Shown here: positions 17,540 to 25,597 of the stretch, piece by piece
Layout of the letters: each line of letters opens with the position of its first letter
Numbering within the stretch: the stretch's first letter is position 1
DNA from: DASWZN01 sp036404435
GTDB taxonomy: Bacteria; Acidobacteriota; Terriglobia; Bryobacterales; Bryobacteraceae
Reading direction: 5' to 3'
NCBI GenBank assembly: GCA_036404435.1
Contig: DASWZN010000012.1
Location: forward strand, 1-64,000
DNA length: 64,000 bases
Position numbers and translations under genes: made by a program
The notes under the pieces: model-generated
What the model was told of the DNA's origin: nothing
The model's database searches: none
What the model saw: the letters and a program-made list of their open reading frames with translations, nothing else

Positions 17540-18868
17540 TTACTTCCCCGCAGGGCTGGCCGAGGGGCTTGGGGAGGGGTTGGCCGGAGGGTTTGCGGAG
17601 GGGATCTGGGCGGTGACCTTGGTCCCTTCCTGCAGTTTGTCGACGCCGGTCATCACTACGACTTCTCCCGGGGTCAGCCCCGCGGTGACTTCCGAGTCAT
17701 CGCCTTCCGTGGTACCGATGGTGATCGGACGCACCGTCACCGTTGAATCGGCCTTCACCACGTACACATAGGTCGCTTGGGAGTTGCGTTGCACCGCGGC
17801 GGTTGACACCAGGGTTATTCCGCGCTTTTCCTGAACCAGCAACCTGGCGTTTACAAACTGATTGGGATACAGGGTGCCTTTCGCATTCTTGAATGTCGCT
17901 CTCAGCTTGAGCGTGCCGGTGGTGGGATCGATCTGGTTATCGAGCGTCGTCAGAGACCCTTGCGCGAGCTTCGTCTTGGCGTCGCGGCTGTAAGCATCCA
18001 CTTCCAGCTTCGCCCCGGCGGCCATCTTCTTGAGCACGACCTGAAGCTGATCTTCGGAGATGGTAAAGATCGCGCTGATTGGATCCATCTGTGTGATGAC
18101 CACCAATCCGTTGGTGTCGGCGGCCTGAACGATGTTTCCGGAGTCGACCAGCCGTAACCCAATGCGTCCAGCGACCGGAGCCGCAATCTTGCAGTAGGCC
18201 AGATTGACCCTGGCGCCTTCGATTTGGCCCTCGTCGAGTTTCACCACTCCCTCGTCCTGATGCACCGTTGCCTGTTGGGTGGCAAGTTGTTGCTCCGGGA
18301 TGGCCTTTTGTGGAACTAACTGTTGATAGCGGATCAGGTCGATCCGCGCGTTCTCCAGGGCGGCCTGGTCCCTCATCAATTGCCCTTCGGCCTGGGTCAA
18401 TGCCGCCCGATAGGGCCCGTCGTCGATTTCCGCTAGCAGATCACCCTTCTGAACGGTGTCGCCTTCCCGGTAGCGGACGCTCATCAATTGTCCGTCGACC
18501 CGGCTTCTAACCGTGACCGTAGCGAGGGGCGTAACGGCGCCAAGCCCCGAATAATATACGCCGATGTCCCCCTTGCGGGATGTCGCCGCCACCACTGGTA
18601 TGGGCGGCGGACCTTTCGCGGTGGCGGCCTTCGCCGCGCTCGCGGCTTTCGCGGCGGCAATTCGCGACCATACGATATACGTGCCTAGACACAGCACGAG
18701 AAGAACGCAGAGCCACAGCCACAGCCGGCGCCGACGGGAAGGCTTGGTCCTGCCGTGCCGGGCACTTTCCGCCGCAGCCGACGTGAAGGGTGCCGGTTCG
18801 GAGGGAACTGCTACCGGCTCATGAGCTTCGGGAAACTGTCCTGTTGGCGTCCTTGGGCTATCGACCAT
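17540..18868 (-). CDS. mdtA: Periplasmic adaptor (membrane fusion protein) of the RND pump
   Basis: 442-aa HlyD/AcrA-family adaptor. Residues 1-45 are a cytoplasmic tail rich in Pro/Ser/Arg, TM at about 48-68, then a lipoyl half-motif (YREGDTVQKGDLLAEIDDG), an alpha hairpin with a Gln-rich coiled coil, a beta-barrel and a membrane-proximal domain. The end is a low-complexity Pro/Ser tail. Start ATG at 18868 is used because AGGGGA lies just upstream; the frame extends to 18937 without support. First gene of the operon. It bridges pump and outer-membrane channel. Confidence 0.9.
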   Translation of the reverse strand: MVDSPRTPTGQFPEAHEPVAVPSEPAPFTSAAAESARHGRTKPSRRRRLWLWLCVLLVLCLGTYIVWSRIAAAKAASAAKAATAKGPPPIPVVAATSRKGDIGVYYSGLGAVTPLATVTVRSRVDGQLMSVRYREGDTVQKGDLLAEIDDGPYRAALTQAEGQLMRDQAALENARIDLIRYQQLVPQKAIPEQQLATQQATVHQDEGVVKLDEGQIEGARVNLAYCKIAAPVAGRIGLRLVDSGNIVQAADTNGLVVITQMDPISAIFTISEDQLQVVLKKMAAGAKLEVDAYSRDAKTKLAQGSLTTLDNQIDPTTGTLKLRATFKNAKGTLYPNQFVNARLLVQEKRGITLVSTAAVQRNSQATYVYVVKADSTVTVRPITIGTTEGDDSEVTAGLTPGEVVVMTGVDKLQEGTKVTAQIPSANPPANPSPSPSASPAGK

Positions 18869-19275
18869 ATGGTTCCCCTTACGACGGGCAGCGCAGTCGA
18901 ACCGGACGCCGCAAGAGTGCTGCTCGTCCGGCCACAAATTGGGTGCTTGCGTTTAGAGCACGAGACGGACCAACTGCGCCCAGGGTGCAAAATTGGCGTC
19001 AGCCGGCGCGTACGAACCCGGAAAGAGCGCAGAATCTGCACAGGCAAGTGCGGGTTTTGCCGTCGTCGCTCGTCGCTCGCTGAGTTGGCCGATTCCAGTG
19101 CTTCTTCTTCGACCCTGCTGCGGTCTCGGCCGGCCGCAAAGAGTCAACCTCCCGCGTACTCAGCCTGATGGTGGGATTCGGTCTCGGCGGGCCCCATTGA
19201 AGACACGCAACTTATTGATTCTACGAACTCACTAAAATCTTGCAGTTACAAAGTCGGGGCTCTGGCTTGGGGTGA
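18869..19275. other. Upstream region of the efflux operon
   Basis: About 400 bp without a supported gene. Bases 19200-19245 are AT-rich compared with the rest (runs around CTTATTGATTC and CACTAAAATC) and may hold a promoter or operator for the efflux operon or be scar sequence. GGTGGGATTCG at 19170-19180 matches 11 bases of the tRNA-Ser T-arm at 25608-25618 in the same orientation. No regulator gene is adjacent. Confidence 0.4.
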
Positions 19276-19575
19276 GATGCCTGGATCATCGATGCGCCCG
19301 CGGGAACGCCCTGCGGCTATTGCACCGCGCTCAATATTGAGGAGTACAGATCTTCGATCAGCCGCAACCCGCCTTGGTATCCTAAGATAGGCGCAGTTGA
19401 TCACGACGGTCCGTGATCGGCGCCGCGATGCTCAGGTGGCAGCCGCCCAGCTCGCGCGCTGTGGCGGCAGGTGGACGATGCCATTTCCGGAGTCCTGGAC
19501 CACACAACCTTCGCCCAACTCGTGCGCGATTGGACCGATCGTCAGAACCGCAACGTCTATGACTGGACGATCTGA
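19276..19575 (+). pseudogene. Possible decayed gene fragments
   Basis: Two consecutive plus-strand segments look protein-like but are in different frames. 19276-19416 reads DAWIIDAPAGTPCGYCTAL then continues to a stop. The second ends ...FAQLVRDWTDRQNRNVYDW plus two residues at the TGA 19573-19575. Neither has a start codon or ribosome site, and I do not recognise the family. The pattern suits a gene broken by small indels, lying tail to tail against cysE. It could equally be chance open frame. Confidence 0.25.
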
Positions 19576-19581
19576 GCGGCC

Positions 19582-20517
19582 TCAAATCTGATAGTCCAGC
19601 ACGAAGCTCTCGCGCGACTTCTTTGGAATGACCTTCACGTTCGTCGCTTCCAGGACAACCAGGGAATTCGGCGGAACGCTGGTCGTGACGAAGACACTGG
19701 CGCCGATGGTGCTGCCCTCGCCAATGACAGTGTCGCCGCCCATGATCGTGGCGCCGGCATAGACGGTGACCCGATCTTCGAGGGTCGGATGACGTTTCTG
19801 GCCGCGCAGCGCCTGCCCCGCAGCGAGTGATCGCGCGACCAGACCGACGCCCTGGTACATTTTGACGTGGTTTCCGATGATCGTGGTTTCTCCCACCACC
19901 GTCCCGGTGCAGTGATCCACGAAGAAGTGCGTGCCGATTTGAGCGCCCGGATGCAGATCCATTCCGGTCCGGGCATGCGCCCATTCGGTCATGATGCGCG
20001 GGATGAGCGGAATGTCGTCGAGATACAGCTCGTGTGCGAGCCGCTGTACTGCGATCGCCTCGATGAACGGGTAGGCTACGATCACTTCGTCCTGACTGGA
20101 CGCGGCGGGGTCGCCGTTGTAGGCCGCCTCCACGTCGGTCTGGAGTAGTTCTCGAACCCGCGGCAGGTTGCCGAAAAACTTGCGTGTGAGTGTGTGCGCC
20201 CTCTGCGGCAGGTCCGCCTCTTCGACTCCCGCGGGTGGGGCGTATTCCAGGCTCTTCCGGACCTCGCTTTCCAGACGACCAAGCACGCTATGGAGCAGCG
20301 CGATGGTTACACCTTCGATCTCGGAGGAGTGGATGAGCCTCTCATCAAAGAACCCGGGAAACAGCAAGCGCAGCAGATCGATTGTGATATCCGCGATCGC
20401 ATGCTTGGACGGCAGGTTCTTGCAGTCCACGTGATTGATGCCGCCCCCGCAAACATAGGACGCCAGCAGGCGTTCGCTCAACTGGGCCACCGTCAATGGC
20501 TCGGGTGCGGGTTTCAT
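19582..20517 (-). CDS. cysE: Serine O-acetyltransferase, EpsC/SrpH type
   Basis: 311-aa enzyme making O-acetylserine from serine and acetyl-CoA, the precursor into which sulfide is built to form cysteine. Residues 1-190 are the helical N-terminal region of the long EpsC-like class. The left-handed beta-helix follows with hexapeptide turns: HARTGMDLHPGAQIG near 191-205, FVDHCTGTVVGETTIIG and a GEGSTIGASVFV end. Catalytic His in DHCTGT is present. ATG 20517 overlaps the TGA 20514-20516 that closes the desulfurase in its proper frame, so it is a separate gene although the frameshift makes them look fused. Serine acetyltransferase is a standard partner of family 2A encapsulins. Confidence 0.9.
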   Translation of the reverse strand: MKPAPEPLTVAQLSERLLASYVCGGGINHVDCKNLPSKHAIADITIDLLRLLFPGFFDERLIHSSEIEGVTIALLHSVLGRLESEVRKSLEYAPPAGVEEADLPQRAHTLTRKFFGNLPRVRELLQTDVEAAYNGDPAASSQDEVIVAYPFIEAIAVQRLAHELYLDDIPLIPRIMTEWAHARTGMDLHPGAQIGTHFFVDHCTGTVVGETTIIGNHVKMYQGVGLVARSLAAGQALRGQKRHPTLEDRVTVYAGATIMGGDTVIGEGSTIGASVFVTTSVPPNSLVVLEATNVKVIPKKSRESFVLDYQI

Positions 20518-22149
20518 AGGCTGCGGTGGCGCCGCGCGACCTGTAAGCGCTGGAGCGCCGCCACAAGGGCATCGATGTCCGCGCAGTTGTTGTAGAGCGC
20601 CAGAGACGCCCGGACCGTGCTCTCGATGCCGAAACGCCGATGTATGTTGCGCGCAATGATGGCCCGCCCGCACGGCGATGCCCTCCTGGTTGAGGTAATC
20701 GCCGATTTCTTCCGTGCGGATGCCATCCAGCACGAACGACAAGACGCCTGCCTTTTCGCGGGCGGTTCCGATGATCCGCAGGCCGGGGATGCGTCCGAGC
20801 GCATCCGTGCCGTAGCTGAGAAGGTTGGCCTCGTGACGCGTGACATTCGCCATCCCGACGCGGTCGAGATAGTCGATCGCCGCGCCCAATCCCGTGGCGG
20901 CGCCGATGTTGCCCGTGCCGGCCTCAAAGCGCGCCGGCGGCACGTTGTAGATCGTCTTTTCGAACGTCACATCCAGGATCATGCTCCCGCCGCCTTGCCA
21001 AGGGCGCGTGACCTCTAGGATTTCGGACTTGCCGAACACCGCCCCGATGCCCGTGGGCGCGAACATCTTGTGCCCGGATAGCACGTAGAAATCGCAGTCC
21101 AGCGACTGGACGTCCACGCGCATGTGCGACACGGCTTGCGCCCCGTCCACGAGCACTTTCGCCCCGTGCCGGTGAGCCGCCTGGATCATCTCGTTCACGG
21201 GCGTGACAGTGCCCAGTGCGTTCGAGACCTGAGGCACGGCGACCAGCCGCGTTTTCGGGCCGAGCAGCTTCTCGTACTCTTCCAGAATCACCTGGCCGCT
21301 GTCATCCACCGGGGCCACGCGAAGGCGCGCCTCCTTCTCCGAACACAGCATCTGCCAGGGGACGATGTTGGCGTGGTGTTCGAGCCACGTGATGACGATC
21401 TCGTCGTCCTTGTGGATGTTCTGGCGTCCCCAGCTTTGAGCCACCAGGTTGATTCCCTCGGTCGCGCCGCGCACGAAGACGATCTCTCGCGAGGCCGAGG
21501 CATTGAGAAAGCGGCGGACCTTTTCGCGGGCGGACTCGTAGGCATCCGTGGCCCTGGCCGCCATTTCGTGCGCCGCGCGGTGGACGTTGGAATTCTCGTG
21601 AGTGTAGAAGTAACTGAGGCGGTCGATGACGCTCTGCGGCTTCTGGGTCGTCGCGGCATTGTCCAGCCAGACCAGCGGGTGGCCGTTCACGCGTTCCCGC
21701 AGGATCGGAAAATCCCGCCGGATGGTTTCCACGTCGAAGTCCCTCGACGACAGGTTCAGGGCCGCGGGCTCGGGCCGAACGTCAGTCGGTGCGAGCGCGG
21801 GCACGGGCCCCGGCGCCGAAGGCGGAACCGAAAACAGCGGCCTGGCTTCTTCCAGAAAGGAAAACGCTGGGACCGCGGAATCCACCGCTCCGAGGGCGCC
21901 TGGAACTGTCGGCGAGGGCGGCCCGCCGATCTCTGCCGCTTGCGCCGGAACGGCGCCCGGCTCCCCGAACAGCGGCCGGGCTTCCTGCAGGAACGAGAAG
22001 GTGGGCGCTGGCGCGGGGTCGGCGTCCGGAACCGCCGGCGGCGCACCTACAGGCGCTGAAGGCAGAGCCCCCAAGAACTCGGCGGCCATCCGCGCGAGCA
22101 CTGCCGGATCCGGCAGACCAGCTCCCCATCCAACCTCATTTGTACTCAT
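20514..22149 (-). pseudogene. sufS: Encapsulin cargo cysteine desulfurase (SufS-like), frameshifted near the C-terminus
   Basis: PLP enzyme releasing sulfur from cysteine as a protein persulfide. Residues 1-135 are a disordered Pro/Ala-rich extension with a helical start (LPDPAVLARMAAEF, 12-25) and two copies of FSFL-(Q/E)-EARPLF (51-61 and 96-106). This layout is typical of the shell-targeting domain of family 2A encapsulin cargo. The SufS-type domain runs from about 138, with SGHK Schiff-base lysine K361 and active-site C499 in AGHHCAQ. Right after Q501 (codon 20647-20649) the frame breaks. The other frame continues IHRRFGIESTVRASLALYNN and ends TGA at 20514, overlapping cysE. Two bases (a CCN proline codon reduced to C) appear lost. 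The real protein would be about 545 aa. Mutation or assembly error. Confidence 0.88.
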
Positions 22150-23062
22150 GGTAGTTACTCACGTCCACATCTTCGAGCAGGGCGATGGCGTCGTCGGTCA
22201 GCACGGCGCTCGAGCAGTACAGCGAAATCAGGTACGAGGCCAGGGAGCGATTATCGATACCCATGAACCGGACCGACAGCCCCGGGCTTTGCTCGCCGGG
22301 CAGTCCGGGCTGAAACAGTCCGATGCATCCTTGTTTTCGCTCTCCCACGCGCAACAGCAGGATCTTGGTTTTGTGATCGGAGTTCTTGACCTTGATCTTG
22401 TCGGTCGGAATCAGTGGGATGCCGCGCCAGGTGAGGAACGGGCTTCCAAACAGCGTGATGGTCGGCGGGGGGACGCCGCGAAACGTGCATTCGCGCCCGA
22501 ACGCCGCGATGGTGCGAGGGTGAGCCAGGAAAAACGAGGGTTCCTTCCACACCTTCGTCAGCAGTTCATCCAGGTCGTCCGGCGTGGGCGGGCCTGTTCT
22601 GGTCTTCAGGTGCTGGCCCGGCGCGACGTTGTGTAGAAAACCGTAGTCGGCGTTGTTGAGCAACTCGCTCTCCTGCCGCTCCTTCACGTTCTCGATGATG
22701 AGTCGACGCTGCTCCGCGGTTTGGTCATAGGGCTTGCCGAAGAGATCGGAAATGCGGGTATGAACGTTCAGCACCGCATTGATGGCGCTTAGTTTGTATT
22801 CCTTCGGCTTCTCCTCGTACTGGATGTAGGTCCCCGGCAGGGCGCCCTCACCGACCTGGCCGCAAGTGACTTCAATGGCCTTGCCCTCGTCCACGCGGTT
22901 GAGGCGAAACGTGCCGGCCTCGAGTGGTTTCCAGTCCAGAAGGCGAACCAGCCAGCGGGGCGTAATCGCCCCATACTGGGGAACGGTCTTGGTGACATTC
23001 GCAAGTTGGAATGCAGCCTGTTCCCCTAAAGCAGCTTGAGGTGTGATATTGTCATCAGCCAC
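22136..23062 (-). CDS. Family 2A encapsulin shell protein (SrpI-like)
   Basis: 308-aa HK97-fold shell protein that self-assembles into a protein nanocompartment. Recognised from the N-arm LGEQAAFQLANVTKTVPQ, the ITPRWLVRLLDWKPLEAGTF block (residues 33-52), the YKLSAINAVLNVHTRISDLF region and the C-terminal NRSLASYLISLYCSSAVL segment, together with the downstream desulfurase carrying a targeting extension. No cyclic-nucleotide-binding domain is inserted, so it is family 2A and not 2B. GTG start at 23062 is preceded by TTAGGAG (revcomp of about 23071-23077) and a TATAAG hexamer at 23084-23089. It overlaps the cargo gene by 14 bases. Known members (for example SrpI of Synechococcus) enclose the desulfurase and respond to sulfur starvation. 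Confidence 0.9.
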   Translation of the reverse strand: MADDNITPQAALGEQAAFQLANVTKTVPQYGAITPRWLVRLLDWKPLEAGTFRLNRVDEGKAIEVTCGQVGEGALPGTYIQYEEKPKEYKLSAINAVLNVHTRISDLFGKPYDQTAEQRRLIIENVKERQESELLNNADYGFLHNVAPGQHLKTRTGPPTPDDLDELLTKVWKEPSFFLAHPRTIAAFGRECTFRGVPPPTITLFGSPFLTWRGIPLIPTDKIKVKNSDHKTKILLLRVGERKQGCIGLFQPGLPGEQSPGLSVRFMGIDNRSLASYLISLYCSSAVLTDDAIALLEDVDVSNYHEYK

Positions 23063-23267
23063 GACGGTATCTCCTAACGATTCCTTATACCCCGGCAGAG
23101 CCGGGACAGCAAGGCCACGCTTATGCCACTGAAACTACAGGGCAGCGCCCGACGGAAGCTCGCCGCATCGACGCCGGAATCGAGCCGCCATCACAGTGTA
23201 CCAGATTCTCTATAGACTTTAGGGTCAATCCATGAAACAATGGAGCCGTGAAGGAGACCCAAGCGAA
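23063..23267. promoter_or_regulatory. Divergent promoter region of encapsulin operon and rhodanese
   Basis: For the minus strand a TATAAG hexamer at 23084-23089 lies 21 bases before the encapsulin GTG. For the plus strand TATAGA at 23211-23216 sits in the 8-bp palindrome TCTATAGA, ahead of the rhodanese. A sequence of the form ATTCTnnATAGAnTnTA here (about 23205-23221) recurs upstream of the hydrolase/deacetylase pair near 25124-25140, hinting at a shared operator. Confidence 0.45.
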
Positions 23268-23588
23268 ATGAGCGCATCCGCGATTCAGGCAGAAGAACTC
23301 AAGCAGCGGCTGGATGATGGCGAGAATCTGCTCCTGCTCGATGTTCGGGAGGAAGACGAATACGAGATCTCCAACATCGGCGGACAACTGATTCCCTTGG
23401 CCGAGCTGCCGAAGCGCGTGCAGGAACTCGATGCCAGCCGCGAGATCATCGCTCTCTGCAAAATGGGAACGCGCAGCGCAAAGGCCGTGCAGGTTCTGCG
23501 CCAAGCGGGATTCCCCAACGTGCGCAGCCTCACGGGCGGCATTCACGCGTGGTCGGATCGCGTGGACCCGAGGGTCCGGAAATACTAG
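23268..23588 (+). CDS. Rhodanese-domain sulfurtransferase
   Basis: 106-aa single rhodanese domain that carries sulfane sulfur as a cysteine persulfide. It shows the entry DVREEDEYEISNI, catalytic loop ALCKMGTRS with the reactive Cys at about residue 64, and the closing GGIHAWS. ATG 23268 is chosen because GGAG (23253-23256) precedes it at normal distance; an in-frame ATG at 23232 would add 12 unrelated residues. It is divergent from the encapsulin operon. Rhodanese genes recur beside family 2A encapsulins and may accept or donate sulfur around the caged desulfurase. Confidence 0.92.
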   Translation: MSASAIQAEELKQRLDDGENLLLLDVREEDEYEISNIGGQLIPLAELPKRVQELDASREIIALCKMGTRSAKAVQVLRQAGFPNVRSLTGGIHAWSDRVDPRVRKY

Positions 23589-23614
23589 CAGCCCGCCGCG
23601 CGATCCGGTTTCCC

Positions 23615-24505
23615 TCACAAGGATGAACACAGGCTCGCGACGTCTGCGGTTGGCTGCAAGATCCGCCGGGCAAGCTCCCCCGCTCTTTCGCCGGCTCGTG
23701 GGGTGATGCCGAAAGCCCAAAAGCGCTCGGCATCGTGCTTGCCGTAATCCGTTTGGAACAGCCCCTGCGATTTATGTTCGGCGATGACCCAGTTCGCAAT
23801 GATCTGGTAGCTCAGCGCAATGTTGTGCCCGAACCCTTTGTTCCGGTCGAAGGAGAACACAGGCGCAAGCGACGCCGGGCGCGTTAGAGGGTGGTCTGGC
23901 AAGCCCGCGAAGGGATAGGAATTCTCCTCCGTCCGGCCCGCCTCCACTCCCAAGACGACAGGACGGCGCGCTTCGTCGAGACTCGCAACGGCCTCGAGCA
24001 CGAACAGGGCCACCGCTCGATGGTGGCCGTGCGCGTCTTCCCTCGGCAGCAGAATGAAGAGGAAGTCGTACGACTCGCGTTTCAGCAGATCCGCCAGGGC
24101 TGTCCGGACGCGCACCGAATCCCAGTCGGAACAGCTTGCGTCCGCACACCTCCCGGCAAAGCCCGAGTCGGTCTGGTCGAGGAAATGATGGTTGCGGATT
24201 CCCAGGATTCGGCCGGCATCGATGGTCTCGCGCTTCCGGATTGCCGGCAGGTTGGCGCGTCCGTCGGGCTCTCGCGCGATCGCGACGCCGTAGACGGTCT
24301 CGGCCAGGGCTGCGTACCTGTAGCCTCCTTCCCCGTTGGTGACCACGACGTGGTCCGCTACTCCGCCGATCTCGCGGGTCAGGCGATAGGTGGTCGCGGC
24401 CAGCGCGTATTCATCGTCCGGATGCGCCATCACCAGCAGCGCTTTGGGCCACGTCGCACGCTGGTGGGGCGGTTTCGCGGGTGCGGCCGTCTCTGGGACT
24501 GTCAT
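23615..24505 (-). CDS. PIG-L (LmbE) family deacetylase
   Basis: 296-aa zinc-dependent N-deacetylase. The metal-binding AHPDDE is near residue 27, with LPREDAHGHHRAVALF supplying the later His ligands. The family removes acetyl groups from GlcNAc derivatives, for instance in bacillithiol and mycothiol synthesis (BshB, MshB). This gene is longer at the C-terminus than BshB, so substrate is open. GTG/ATG choice: ATG 24505, with GGAGG upstream and a TGA overlap (ATGA) with the hydrolase gene before it. It converges on the rhodanese. Its neighbourhood with cysteine genes makes a low-molecular-weight-thiol role worth testing. Confidence 0.85.
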   Translation of the reverse strand: MTVPETAAPAKPPHQRATWPKALLVMAHPDDEYALAATTYRLTREIGGVADHVVVTNGEGGYRYAALAETVYGVAIAREPDGRANLPAIRKRETIDAGRILGIRNHHFLDQTDSGFAGRCADASCSDWDSVRVRTALADLLKRESYDFLFILLPREDAHGHHRAVALFVLEAVASLDEARRPVVLGVEAGRTEENSYPFAGLPDHPLTRPASLAPVFSFDRNKGFGHNIALSYQIIANWVIAEHKSQGLFQTDYGKHDAERFWAFGITPRAGERAGELARRILQPTADVASLCSSL

Positions 24506-25065
24506 GACGCCGACCTCCAGCGTTGTTCGGGAACGTCTGCAATCAGGCCGCGCAGAAGCTGTGCGCCCGCGGGCCATGGACCGTGACCGGAATCGACGTT
24601 GATGTGCCCGGCGTGACCTGCGTTCACGAGCCGGCTCTTCCAGGCACGCGCGGTCTGTTTGGCAAACTGCAACGTGCCGTAAGGGTCGTTCTCGCTCGCC
24701 ACAATGACGGAGGGAAACGGCAGCGCGGAGCCCCTGGCAGCGAAGCGGCGCAGCGGCAGCGGACAGACCGGGCGCGACCCAATATCGGGCGGAGCGACCA
24801 GCAACGCGCACTGCACCTGGGAGGCGCTGCGGGGATAAGACGCCGCCCAACGCTCGACCGTGAGGCAGCCCAGGCTGTGCGCCACCAGAACCACGTCTCC
24901 GGCGCGCCGGGAGATGGCCGCCGCCAGCCTGGCGGTCCATTCCTCGACCTCCGGGTTCTGCCAATCGCGCTGTTGCAACCGCTCATAGCCGTTCTTGCGT
25001 TCCCAAATCGTCTGCCAGTGACCCGGACCGGAGCCGTTCCAGCCCGGAACAATCAACACCCTCAT
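24502..25065 (-). CDS. RBBP9/YdeN family alpha/beta hydrolase
   Basis: 187-aa small serine hydrolase. It opens with the family signature VLIVPGWNGSGPGHWQT; the nucleophile elbow is VLVAHSLGCLT, Asp is in SENDPYG and His in GHINVDSGHGPWP. A GCGGAGG site lies before ATG 25065. Cytoplasmic (no signal). It is first in a two-gene unit with the PIG-L deacetylase through an ATGA overlap. The physiological substrate of this family is unknown in most bacteria. Confidence 0.88.
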   Translation of the reverse strand: MRVLIVPGWNGSGPGHWQTIWERKNGYERLQQRDWQNPEVEEWTARLAAAISRRAGDVVLVAHSLGCLTVERWAASYPRSASQVQCALLVAPPDIGSRPVCPLPLRRFAARGSALPFPSVIVASENDPYGTLQFAKQTARAWKSRLVNAGHAGHINVDSGHGPWPAGAQLLRGLIADVPEQRWRSAS

Positions 25066-25116
25066 GCGTTCCTCCGCTGCCGAGTTGTCGCCGTCCTCTC
25101 ACGACCGGCGAACCAA

Positions 25117-25140
25117 AGTATACATTCTAGATAGAGTATA
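25117..25140. promoter_or_regulatory. Dyad element and promoter of the hydrolase-deacetylase unit
   Basis: TATAC (25119-25123) and GTATA (25136-25140) form an inverted repeat around ATTCTAGATAGA. On the minus strand the same bases give TATACT hexamers at 25117-25122 and 25135-25140, about 52 bases before the hydrolase ATG. The core resembles the element beside the rhodanese promoter. Operator function is inference. Confidence 0.4.
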
Positions 25141-25210
25141 TGACCATATCGCTGTAACGGCAAGGCCTTCTATCCTGATCGCCCCCGCATCGAAGCGGGG
25201 CAGTCCCGAA

Positions 25211-25344
25211 GAGAATCAATGCAAGTAGATGTTTATGAATATGTTACAGTAGAAATGCGTACGTCTGCGAGCGTGATAGTTTTGTATGGCAGTATTTTGA
25301 TTGACATTGTTATGTATGATGGGGAAACAGACGTTCAGGCACTC
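25211..25344. other. AT-rich junction segment
   Basis: A stretch of clearly lower GC than the surroundings (for example around TTTATGAATATGTTACAG and TATGTATGATGGGG). It is open in the frame of the YeeE remnant, but its translation does not resemble that family. It may be a scar joining foreign sequence to the truncated transporter gene. Confidence 0.4.
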
Positions 25345-25590
25345 AAACCGGAGGGCAATCGATGGCTGGGGCTGAAGACTCTCTCGGGCGAGCCGATCTC
25401 GATTCCCCCCAAGCGCCTGGGCCTAGGCATTCGATACGCGATTGGTGGCACGATGTTCGGCCTGGGCTGGGCGCTTACGGGAGCTTGTCCGGGGCCACTC
25501 TTCGCGCTCGTTGGCAATGGCGTAACGGTGATGATCGTGGCCATCGGCAGCGCGTTGGCAGGCACCTGGCTGTACGGATTGCTGCGGCTG
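25345..25590 (+). pseudogene. YeeE/YedE-type sulfur transporter remnant
   Basis: About 82 residues matching the C-terminal half of a YeeE/YedE (DUF6691-like) thiosulfate/sulfur transport protein: LKTLSGEPISIPPK, then a TM segment with GTMFGLGWALTGACPGPLF, whose GxxxxGACPGP core with Cys is diagnostic, and a second TM ending GTWLYGLLR. The first half is absent, no credible start or ribosome site exists, and the frame runs without a stop into tRNA-Ser on the other strand. It therefore appears truncated at both ends. Its sulfur theme fits the encapsulin island next door. Confidence 0.75.
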
Positions 25591-25597
25591 AGTAATA

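Noticed and set aside
20640..20660. Programmed ribosomal frameshifting in the desulfurase
   Set aside because: No slippery heptamer or downstream structure is visible, and the family is not known to use it.
19582..22149. A natural 855-aa desulfurase-acetyltransferase fusion
   Set aside because: The missing SufS C-terminus is present in the adjacent frame and ends with an ATGA junction to cysE, so a small indel explains the fusion better.
24506..24964. N-terminal extension of the PIG-L gene
   Set aside because: It lies out of frame over the hydrolase gene; the ATG at 24505 has GGAGG and an ATGA overlap.
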